Part shown: in pieces, positions 18,845 through 26,249 of the stretch
Numbering within the stretch: the stretch's first letter is position 1
How the letters are laid out: every line of letters starts with the position of its first letter
NCBI RefSeq assembly: GCF_030708455.1
Contig: NZ_JAUYWF010000007.1
Location: 170,319 to 234,318, forward strand
Reading direction: 5' to 3'
DNA: 64,000 nucleotides
Source of the DNA: Halomonas sp. SSL-5
GTDB taxonomy: Bacteria; Pseudomonadota; Gammaproteobacteria; Pseudomonadales; Halomonadaceae
Position numbers and translations under genes: made by a program
Notes under the pieces: generated by a model
What the model saw: the letters and a program-made list of their open reading frames with translations, nothing else
Told to the model about the DNA's origin: nothing
Database searches by the model: none

Positions 18845-19999
18845 ATGAAAGTCATGACCATTCTGGGCACTCGCCCGGAGATCATTCGCCTCTCACGGGT
18901 GATGGCAGCGCTGGATCAGGTGGTTGATCACAAGATCGTCCACACCGGCCAGAACTACGACTATGAACTCAATGACGTCTTCTTCGAGGAGCTGGGCGTA
19001 CGCCGGCCGGACCACTTCCTCAACGTGGATACCTCATCCCTTGGGCGCAGCCTGGGCGAGATCCTGATCAAGACGGAGCAGGTGCTGCTGGAGGAGAAGC
19101 CCGACGCCGTGCTGGTGCTGGGCGATACCAACAGCGCCATCGCCACGCTGATGGCCAAGCGCATGAAGATCCCCACCTACCATATGGAGGCGGGGAACCG
19201 CAGCTTCGACGCCAACGTGCCGGAGGAGATCAACCGCAAGCTGGTCGACCACCTGGCCGACTTCAACCTGGTCTACACCGAGCACGCCCGGCGCCACCTG
19301 ATCAGCGAAGGGCTCTCGCATCGCTTCATCTACCTTACCGGCTCGCCCATGCGCGAGGTGCTGGAGCACATGCTGCCTCAGATCCAGGCGTGCACCATCC
19401 TGGAGACCCTGGGCCTCGAGGCCGGCAAGTACTTCATCGTCAGCGTCCACCGCGAGGAAAACGTCGACAGCCGCGACAATCTGCGCGAAGTGGTGGAGGC
19501 GCTGCAGGCCCTGCACCAGCACTACGGCTATCCGGTGGTGGTCTCGACCCACCCGCGCACGCGTAACCGTCTGGAGAAGCTGGAGCTGGCAGGAGAGGGC
19601 GAACAGGAAGCGGGCATTCGCTTCCTGAAGCCGTTCGGGTTCCTGGACTATAACCACCTGCAGATGCACAGCTACTGCGCCATCTCGGACAGCGGCACCA
19701 TCAGCGAGGAGGCCTCCATTCTCGGTTTCCCGGCGGTGACGCTGCGCCGCTCCATCGAGCGCCCGGAAGCGCTGGATACCGGTGCCATTGCTCTCACCGG
19801 CCTCGGCAAGGAGGGGCTGCTGGATGGCGTGCGCATCGCCACGGCGTCGCGGGAGGTGTTCTCCGGTACCGAGCGGGAAGTGCCCGAGGCCTACCAGGTG
19901 CGTAACACCTCCGAGCGGGTGGTGCGGCTGATCACCGGCACCGCCAAGCTGGCTAACCGCTGGCGGAACATGGATGACTTCAACAGGTACGACTGGTAA
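18845..19999 (+). CDS. fnlC: UDP-N-acetyl sugar 2-epimerase (FnlC/WbjD/CapG)
   Basis: The 384-residue enzyme of the non-hydrolysing UDP-GlcNAc 2-epimerase fold has LGTRPEIIRLSRVM, HTGQNYDYELND, VLGDTNSAIA, HMEAGNRSFD, VSVHREENVD and SDSGTISEEAS. It performs the last step to UDP-L-FucNAc. ATG 18845 is preferred; a TTG directly before it at 18842 is also possible. The stop overlaps the next start as TAATG, one shared base. Confidence 0.9.
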   Translation: MKVMTILGTRPEIIRLSRVMAALDQVVDHKIVHTGQNYDYELNDVFFEELGVRRPDHFLNVDTSSLGRSLGEILIKTEQVLLEEKPDAVLVLGDTNSAIATLMAKRMKIPTYHMEAGNRSFDANVPEEINRKLVDHLADFNLVYTEHARRHLISEGLSHRFIYLTGSPMREVLEHMLPQIQACTILETLGLEAGKYFIVSVHREENVDSRDNLREVVEALQALHQHYGYPVVVSTHPRTRNRLEKLELAGEGEQEAGIRFLKPFGFLDYNHLQMHSYCAISDSGTISEEASILGFPAVTLRRSIERPEALDTGAIALTGLGKEGLLDGVRIATASREVFSGTEREVPEAYQVRNTSERVVRLITGTAKLANRWRNMDDFNRYDW

Positions 20000-21231
20000 T
20001 GCGCAAGAAGAAGACGGAGCTGGCGATCGTTAACCGTGGCTTCTGGCCGCAAAGCCAGGTGATCGGCGAGGCACTGCTCCAGCTGGCCGAAGCCTGCGCC
20101 ATCGAGCATCGCGTTACCGTGATCACCCAGTCGCAGGATGGGCGGCTGCGCCGGCAGCTCGATGAGGCGGGGCGCGGCGAGGGCGTCAGGCTCATGGATT
20201 GCCGCTCTCGCTCGGATTCCTCCACGGGGCTGATCAAGCGCAGCCTGGATGCGCTGCATTTCATGGCCTGGACCTTTATCAGCCTGGTGCGCTGCCGACC
20301 GGCCAAGGTCTATGTTTCGACCAATCCACCGGTCGTCGTGCCCTTTATCGTGATGCTCTACTGCAAGCTGTTCGGTGCACGTTATTACTATCATCTTCAG
20401 GATATCCACCCAGAAGCCGCCAACATCGTGGTACGGCTGAACCCGCTGCTGAGCCGGGTGCTGAACTGGATGGACTGCCTGACCATGCGCCATGCCGAAC
20501 GGCTGATCACGCTCTCGGAGGACATGCGTCGCTGCATCGTTGAGCGATCCGGCACTCAGGCCGAGGTCGAGCTGCTCGATAACCCGGCCTTCCCGGTAGA
20601 GGAAGGGGAGGGATACCGCCGAGACGGCGACGTGGTGTTCTGCGGCAACGCCGGCAGGCTGCAGCGTATCCCGCTGCTGCTGGAGGCAATCGGCGACTAC
20701 CTGGAGCAGGGTGGTAGGCTGCGCTTTACCTTTGCCGGTGCCGGCCTGCATGCTCCCCAGATCGCGGCTCTGGCCAGCGTGCATGAATCCGTGACCTATC
20801 GCGGGCTGATACCCGCACCCGAGGCCGCAGCCCTGGTGAATCGCCACCGCTGGGCGCTCCTGCCCATCGACGACGAAGTGACCCGCTACGCCTTTCCCAG
20901 CAAGTCCTCCGCCTATGTGCTGGCCGGCTGTCAGATCCTCGCCATCTGTGGCCGCGACACCAGCGTGGCCCGCTGGGTGGAGCAGCATGGGGTAGGGCTG
21001 GCCGCCGAGCCGGCCAAGCAGAGCATCATCGATAACTTCCGGCAGATGGAAGCAGGTGTGGCATCCACCCATCAGCAGGCGATTGACGGAGACAGACGGT
21101 GTGTCCTGAGGGAGCGCTTGAGCTTCGACTACTTTACCAAGTGCCTTTGCAGCATCATGGGGATGGCCCCATCAGCCAGAAGCCATGCCGCATGCACACA
21201 ACCCACATTTGCTCGTGGTTCTTCCAAATGA
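19999..21231 (+). CDS. WbuB-like L-fucosaminyl transferase (GT4)
   Basis: The 410-residue GT-B protein has VNRGFWPQSQVIGEALLQLAE, YVSTNPPVVVPF, YYYHLQDIHPEAANIV, VFCGNAGRLQRIPLLLEA and FPSKSSAYVLAGC. These motifs match the WbuB/WbjE group found after fnlABC, which transfers FucNAc to the lipid-linked chain. Location right after the UDP-FucNAc genes supports that donor. Its final codons overlap the ATG of the PglC-like gene (ATGA, 21228-21231). Confidence 0.82.
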   Translation: MRKKKTELAIVNRGFWPQSQVIGEALLQLAEACAIEHRVTVITQSQDGRLRRQLDEAGRGEGVRLMDCRSRSDSSTGLIKRSLDALHFMAWTFISLVRCRPAKVYVSTNPPVVVPFIVMLYCKLFGARYYYHLQDIHPEAANIVVRLNPLLSRVLNWMDCLTMRHAERLITLSEDMRRCIVERSGTQAEVELLDNPAFPVEEGEGYRRDGDVVFCGNAGRLQRIPLLLEAIGDYLEQGGRLRFTFAGAGLHAPQIAALASVHESVTYRGLIPAPEAAALVNRHRWALLPIDDEVTRYAFPSKSSAYVLAGCQILAICGRDTSVARWVEQHGVGLAAEPAKQSIIDNFRQMEAGVASTHQQAIDGDRRCVLRERLSFDYFTKCLCSIMGMAPSARSHAACTQPTFARGSSK

Positions 21232-21857
21232 TCAAACGCTTATTCGATATTGCGGCTTCCTCTATTGCGCTTTTGCTGTTGTCTCCAGTGCTTCTGGTCG
21301 TGGCAATTTTAGTGCACCGAAAACTCGGCTCTCCCGTGCTTTTCCGCCAGATCCGCCCCGGCCAGCATGGAAAGCCCTTTGAAATGATCAAGTTTCGCAC
21401 CATGCGTGATGCCTTTGATGAAAATGGCAAGCCTCTTCCGGACACTGAACGTATTACGCCCTTTGGCCGCTTCTTGCGCTCCACCAGCCTGGATGAGTTA
21501 CCGGAGCTGTGGAACGTGCTCAAGGGCGACATGAGTCTGGTGGGGCCGCGGCCGCTGCTGATGGAGTATCTGCCGCTCTACAGCCCTGAGCAGTATCGCC
21601 GCCATGAGGTGCGCCCAGGGGTGACCGGCTGGGCGCAGGTCAACGGGCGCAATGCGCTGAGCTGGGAAGAAAAGTTCAAGCTGGATGTCTGGTACGTGGA
21701 CAATCAGACGCTGTGGCTGGATCTGAAGATCCTCTGGCTGACCGTCAAGAAGGTGGTAGTCCGCGAGGGCATATCGGCGGAAGGAGAAGCGACCATGACT
21801 CGTTTTGAAGGCTCCCGCGATCCAAGCCATGAAGGACAAGGAAGGAGTTCACCATGA
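21228..21857 (+). CDS. PglC-like initiating phosphoglycosyl transferase
   Basis: The 209-residue monotopic transferase has one N-terminal reentrant hydrophobic helix (FDIAASSIALLLLSPVLLVVAI). It then has KFRTMRDAFDENG, RSTSLDELPELWNVLKGDMSLVGPRPL and HEVRPGVTGWAQVNGRN. It joins a phospho-sugar to undecaprenyl phosphate; PglC uses UDP-diNAc-bacillosamine, and the PglD/PglE/PglF-like neighbours favour that donor. Short length without extra TM segments distinguishes it from WcaJ/WbaP. Start ATG 21228 overlaps the preceding stop. Base composition is more AT-rich at its 5' end. Confidence 0.88.
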   Translation: MIKRLFDIAASSIALLLLSPVLLVVAILVHRKLGSPVLFRQIRPGQHGKPFEMIKFRTMRDAFDENGKPLPDTERITPFGRFLRSTSLDELPELWNVLKGDMSLVGPRPLLMEYLPLYSPEQYRRHEVRPGVTGWAQVNGRNALSWEEKFKLDVWYVDNQTLWLDLKILWLTVKKVVVREGISAEGEATMTRFEGSRDPSHEGQGRSSP

Positions 21858-22516
21858 CCGATACTTTATATGCAGTATATGGGGCTAGTGGTTTTGGCCG
21901 CGAGGTTTTGCCCGTCGCACGAAAGCAAATGGAAAAGGCTGATCCTTCTGGGCAGCTTGTTTTCATTGATGATGGCGATTTAAACGGGCCAATTAATGGA
22001 TATGAGGTTTTAAGTTACCCAGAGTTCCTTTTTCAGTCTCACTCAACGAAAAAAGTAACAGTTGCCATAGCTAATAGCGAAATAAGGCAAAGGGTTGCTC
22101 AGACACTTAAGGCTGACGGTGTTTCTTTCTGGGATGTTCAAGCCGATAATGTCGAAGTATTGGATGGTGTTCAGTTTGATGAAGGGGTCTTGCTATGTCC
22201 TTTCGTGACGCTAACTTCCAATATTAGAATTGGCAAACAATTTCATGCCAACATCTATAGCTATGTGGCTCATGACTGTGTGATCGGTGATTTTGTCACC
22301 TTTGCTCCTCGAGTTTGCTGCAATGGTAATGTTCATATTGAAGACCATGCTTATATCGGAACAGGGGCAGTGTTGAAGCAAGGCGCTCCTGGTGAACCCC
22401 TTGTCATTGGCCGTGGCGCTGTAGTCGGCATGGGCGCAGTTGTTACCAAGAATGTTCCGCCGGGTGCTGTTGTGGTTGGTAACCCAGCTAAACCTTTCGT
22501 AAAACCTTCCACATAA
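21854..22516 (+). CDS. PglD-like sugar N-acetyltransferase (left-handed beta helix)
   Basis: The 220-residue protein has an N-terminal Rossmann-like domain (YAVYGASGFGREVLPVA). A hexapeptide-repeat C-terminal half follows (HANIYSYVAHDCVIGDFVTFAPRVCCNGNVHIEDHAYIGTGA), with a likely catalytic His in VAHDC. It ends VVTKNVPPGAVVVGNPAK. Members acetylate the C4 amino group of UDP-4-amino sugars. The gene overlaps the PglC-like gene by 4 bp yet is visibly more AT-rich than both neighbours, suggesting it was acquired separately. Confidence 0.85.
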   Translation: MTDTLYAVYGASGFGREVLPVARKQMEKADPSGQLVFIDDGDLNGPINGYEVLSYPEFLFQSHSTKKVTVAIANSEIRQRVAQTLKADGVSFWDVQADNVEVLDGVQFDEGVLLCPFVTLTSNIRIGKQFHANIYSYVAHDCVIGDFVTFAPRVCCNGNVHIEDHAYIGTGAVLKQGAPGEPLVIGRGAVVGMGAVVTKNVPPGAVVVGNPAKPFVKPST

Positions 22517-22538
22517 TTCATCGTCTCAGGTTCCTTCA

Positions 22539-23729
22539 ATGCTTAATGGCCCCTTTTCCCCTTGGCCCTCCTTCACCGAGGAAGAGGCCCAGGCGGTGCA
22601 GCGTGTGCTGCTCTCCAACAAGGTGAATTACTGGACGGGCAACGAAGGCCGCGAATTCGAACGAGAATTCGCTGCCTTCGCGCAAACGGAGCATGCCATC
22701 GCTTTGGCTAACGGCACTACGGCGCTGGATCTGGCGCTGAAGGGGCTGGGCATCGGCGAGGGCGAGGGCAGGGGACGTGACGAAGTGATCGTCACCTCGC
22801 GCACCTTCCTGGCGTCGGTATCCAGCATCGTCACCGCCGGCGCTGTGCCGGTATTCGCCGATGTGGACCGCGACTCCCAGAACATCACAGCCGAGATCGT
22901 GACCGAGAAGATCACGCCTAACACCAAGGCGATCCTCGCCGTGCACCTGGCCGGCTGGCCCTGCGAGATGGATGCGCTGATGGCGCAGGCCGAGCAGCAT
23001 GGCCTGTATGTGATCGAGGATTGTGCCCAGGCGCATGGTGCCCGCTACCGCGGCCGCAGCGTGGGCGGCATAGGCCATGTGGGCTGCTGGTCGTTCTGCC
23101 AGGACAAGATCATGACCACCGGTGGTGAAGGCGGCATGGTGACTACCAGTGACGAAGCCCTGTGGCGCAAGATGTGGGCCTACAAGGATCACGGCAAGAG
23201 CTTTGAGGCGGTCTATGAGCGTGAGCATCCGCCGGGCTTCCGCTGGCTGCACGAAAGCTTCGGCACCAACTGGCGGCTGACCGAGATGCAGTCGGCCATA
23301 GGTCGTATCCAGCTCGCCCGCATGCCGGAATGGAAGGCCGCTCGCCAGGCCAATGCCAAGCGCATTTGGGGGGTGGCCAGCGACAGCCCGGGTCTCCGGG
23401 TGCCGGCGATTCCCGACCATATCGAGCACGCTGCCTACAAGTGCTATGTGTTCGTCGAGCCGGAACAGCTGGCCGAAGGGTGGGACCGCGACCGCATCAT
23501 GAGCGAGATCGTCGCCCACGGTGTGCCCTGTTTCTCAGGCTCCTGCTCTGAGGTCTACCGTGAGAAGGCGTTTGATGGCACCGGCTGGCGGCCCGAGCAG
23601 CCGCTGCCCGTTGCTCGCGAACTGGGTGAGACTAGCCTGATGTTCCTGTGTCACCCGACCTTGACCGAGGCCGAGATCGACAAGACCTGCCGGGTGATCA
23701 AGACAGTGATGGCCGAGGCCACCAACTGA
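22539..23729 (+). CDS. DegT/DnrJ/EryC1 aminotransferase (PglE-like)
   Basis: The 396-residue PLP enzyme has ALANGTTALDLAL, VTSRTFLASVSSI, VIEDCAQAHGARY and SFCQDKIMTTGGEGGMV, whose Lys binds PLP. It aminates C4 of a UDP-4-keto sugar, the step between the PglF-like dehydratase (26250) and the PglD-like acetyltransferase. The pathway order F-E-D-C is therefore all present, with F separated by 2.5 kb containing a divergent gene pair. It is convergent with the gene at 23761, with no obvious terminator between them. Confidence 0.87.
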   Translation: MLNGPFSPWPSFTEEEAQAVQRVLLSNKVNYWTGNEGREFEREFAAFAQTEHAIALANGTTALDLALKGLGIGEGEGRGRDEVIVTSRTFLASVSSIVTAGAVPVFADVDRDSQNITAEIVTEKITPNTKAILAVHLAGWPCEMDALMAQAEQHGLYVIEDCAQAHGARYRGRSVGGIGHVGCWSFCQDKIMTTGGEGGMVTTSDEALWRKMWAYKDHGKSFEAVYEREHPPGFRWLHESFGTNWRLTEMQSAIGRIQLARMPEWKAARQANAKRIWGVASDSPGLRVPAIPDHIEHAAYKCYVFVEPEQLAEGWDRDRIMSEIVAHGVPCFSGSCSEVYREKAFDGTGWRPEQPLPVARELGETSLMFLCHPTLTEAEIDKTCRVIKTVMAEATN

Positions 23730-23760
23730 TACCCAGTAGCCTTCAGTCGGTCCCCGGGTG

Positions 23761-25149
23761 TCAGGCCGTGGCGGCCGGGTACTTGAGGCGATAGAGGATC
23801 AGGTTGGCCAGTAGCGATTCCGAGAGGATGTCGGCCTTGTCACCTTGGGGCAGCGTCACATGCAGTTCGAGCGGTTTGGCGCTCGGCCAGCGGCGTTTCG
23901 ACAGCACCGCTTTGGGTGTGATGCGCTGGAATAGTTCGGCCTCATCGATCAGCAGCAAACCGGCATTCTCGTTATGGTCGATGCCCTGCAAACCGCTCAG
24001 CTGCTTGGCGCTGCCGTCCCCTTGCTGGTGTTCGTTCCACAGGCCCATGACCCGCTCGGCATCGATCTCCAAGGGCAGGTAGAAGAATATCTCCGGTTTA
24101 CCGCAGCGGCGCAGCTCGCGGGTCATCCCGAGGAACTCGGCCCGTTGCAAGCACTGGCTCAAGGGCTCGGCAAATGCCTCTTCGGAGTAAGCCAGGAAGG
24201 GGAGCTCTTCGATTAGCTCCTGGATCAGCCAGGCGAGTGGCGAGTAGCCACCCGAGGGGGCACGGCAGGTCGATAGGTTGGCGGCGCCCGAGACGCTGGG
24301 CGACAGTTGCCCCTTGAAAACATTGGTGTGTTGGCTGCGGCGGGGGATGATCAGGGCGCCGTCCCGGGTACGAATCAGGCAGCTGAGCCCCAGGTGATTT
24401 TCCGGCAGGGCCGTGTCCAGGTCGCTGAGGCCGGGTCCGGGCTCCAGCAGATCGCGGTAGGTCAGGCCCCCGGGCAGACGCATCTCCGGCAGCATGTTGG
24501 TCGCCAGGTAGTTGTAATAGAAAGACTTTTTGAAGCGCAAGGCAAAGCGGTCGGAGGTGGCCCGCCAGTCGTGGGTGGCTAGGGTCAAGCCGTTATAATC
24601 GTAACGATCCACGGCATTGAAGCGCTTGAGAATAGTATCCAGGCCATGCTCCGCGACGATCCATGGCAGCTCGTACCACTCGTCCATCAGCTCGAACGTC
24701 ACCTCGTCGATCATCATGCGGCGTTGCGGTGCCCACTCCAGCACGCTCTGGCTGATCATCAGGTCGCGGCGTGACGTCAGTCGCATCAGCCCTGGGACCA
24801 AGAGCTCGCTGGCAGGAATGCCCGCCAGGGCGCGTGTTCCCCCGGTCGTGCGGCGTTGCAGTGCCAGAAATCGGTGGCGCTCGTCCTTGTAATGCGTGAG
24901 GTAGAAACGGGTATCCAATGAGTAGCGCTGGCCTTCCTGCTTGCTGGTGTTGCTGTAGAGCAACATCAACGCGGCCTGGATCAAGGCAAACTGCACGCTA
25001 TTGATCAGCAGGGACAGGTTGAGCCCCGGGGCGATGTCCTGGGTGAAGGCATAGGCGCCTAGCCCGAAATGCAGTAGCAGGGCTGCCAGCAAGGCGTGGC
25101 GCCAGCGTTGCCGAGAAAACAGGATGCTCAGGTAATGAGTGACGGACAA
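23761..25149 (-). CDS. Two-TM membrane protein with a C-terminal Nudix-like domain
   Basis: The 462-residue protein has two N-terminal membrane helices (about 17-36 and 43-65). A soluble region follows, and then a Nudix-like core from about residue 250: LGLSCLIRTRDGALIIPRRSQ, GQLSPSVSGAANL, and WLIQELIEELPFLA in the place of the RExxEExG box. The catalytic box is divergent, with Gln for Arg and no final Gly. A start at TTG 25149 is supported by AAGGAGG 7 bases upstream, and no in-frame ATG exists nearby. It is divergent from a PP2C-like phosphatase with only 73 bp between starts. A TM-Nudix layout is reported for CBASS Cap16 effectors, but no CD-NTase is present. Function unknown. Confidence 0.55.
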   Translation of the reverse strand: MSVTHYLSILFSRQRWRHALLAALLLHFGLGAYAFTQDIAPGLNLSLLINSVQFALIQAALMLLYSNTSKQEGQRYSLDTRFYLTHYKDERHRFLALQRRTTGGTRALAGIPASELLVPGLMRLTSRRDLMISQSVLEWAPQRRMMIDEVTFELMDEWYELPWIVAEHGLDTILKRFNAVDRYDYNGLTLATHDWRATSDRFALRFKKSFYYNYLATNMLPEMRLPGGLTYRDLLEPGPGLSDLDTALPENHLGLSCLIRTRDGALIIPRRSQHTNVFKGQLSPSVSGAANLSTCRAPSGGYSPLAWLIQELIEELPFLAYSEEAFAEPLSQCLQRAEFLGMTRELRRCGKPEIFFYLPLEIDAERVMGLWNEHQQGDGSAKQLSGLQGIDHNENAGLLLIDEAELFQRITPKAVLSKRRWPSAKPLELHVTLPQGDKADILSESLLANLILYRLKYPAATA

Positions 25150-25222
25150 CGCGGTGCCTCCTTGCCGGCGAGATAAGCGGAGATTGTACTCGCCCGACGA
25201 TAGCGTAGCGAACGGAGACGAG

Positions 25223-26092
25223 ATGAGTCATTGGCATGGCCTGGCCAGGGTCTGTGAGGCGGGCAGCCCGCCGAAGAATGAAGACCTGTGCCATATCGGG
25301 GACGACCTGGCATTCGTGCTGGATGGCGCCACTGGCTTAGGGCCTTCGCGGCTGACGGATCAGCCCAGCGATGCCAGCTGGTTCGTGGGGCGGCTCGCTG
25401 ACCACCTGCGGCATGTTTGGTGTGAGACTCACCGGGTCGAGAAGGCCTTGAGGATAGCGCTGGCCCGAGTGGCCGAGGCGTGGCATGCCCGGGTGCCCGA
25501 CAACCTGCCCGTGGAGCAGCTGCCTTCCGCCGCCATGGTCTTGGCGGCCCGGGAAGGTGATGAACTGGTCATGCTGCGTCTGGGCGATTGCGAGCTCTAC
25601 CTGGCGACTAAGCATGGCGTAGAGCGGGTCTTCGGTGACTCGCCTCTGCAGACGCTGGATCGGCGGGCCATCGATGCCGTCATGGATTTGCGCCAACGAG
25701 GCCATTCGCTGGAGGATGCCTTGACGGCGGTCCGACCCATGCTGGTGTCACACCGCACGCTGATGAATACTCCCGGGGGCTACTCGGCGCTGAGCGTGGC
25801 GCACCAGGAGCAGATCAGGCCGGACATCAAGCGAGTCGAGGCGGAGGGTGTGTGCCGCATGCTGTTGGCCAGCGATGGTTTCGCCGCCGCGTGGCAGGCC
25901 TATGATCTCGGTACTCCGGACGCCCTGTTAGGTTCCCGAGATGCCCAAGAGGCCCTCGAGGCCCTGCTGCGACGGTTGCGCAAGCTCGAATGGCAGGATG
26001 CCGACGGGGACCGTTTTCCCAGGCTCAAGTGCCACGATGACGCCACGGCGTTGCTGCTGGAAGCCCAGGCTTCAGCCCTGAGATCCGGTTGA
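25223..26092 (+). CDS. PP2C-family phosphatase-like protein
   Basis: The 289-residue soluble protein carries PP2C metal-site motifs in order: PPKNEDLCHIGDDLAFVLDGATG (NED and DG), VMLRLGDCELYL (GD), MLLASDGFAAAW (SDG) and CHDDATALLLE (the terminal DD). It probably dephosphorylates Ser/Thr residues of a partner. No protein kinase gene lies in the neighbourhood. ATG 25223 follows GGAGACGAG. It shares a 73-bp divergent promoter region with the TM-Nudix gene, so the two may form one regulated unit inside the sugar locus. Confidence 0.75.
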   Translation: MSHWHGLARVCEAGSPPKNEDLCHIGDDLAFVLDGATGLGPSRLTDQPSDASWFVGRLADHLRHVWCETHRVEKALRIALARVAEAWHARVPDNLPVEQLPSAAMVLAAREGDELVMLRLGDCELYLATKHGVERVFGDSPLQTLDRRAIDAVMDLRQRGHSLEDALTAVRPMLVSHRTLMNTPGGYSALSVAHQEQIRPDIKRVEAEGVCRMLLASDGFAAAWQAYDLGTPDALLGSRDAQEALEALLRRLRKLEWQDADGDRFPRLKCHDDATALLLEAQASALRSG

Positions 26093-26249
26093 GTGGCGTC
26101 GCCGGCGAGCCGGTACTCACGCGAGTGACGTTTGCGCTATATGTGGTGCGGTATATGGGGCCCCCCACTGAAACGCCAATGAGCCGCAATTAAGGTCTCA
26201 TCCCAGTAGTTTTGCTACCATCGCGCCAGCTCAACGACAGGACGTTGTC

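Noticed and set aside
23761..26092. Complete CBASS operon
   Set aside because: No CD-NTase, ubiquitin-like or HORMA/TRIP13 genes nearby; only the TM-Nudix layout resembles a CBASS effector.
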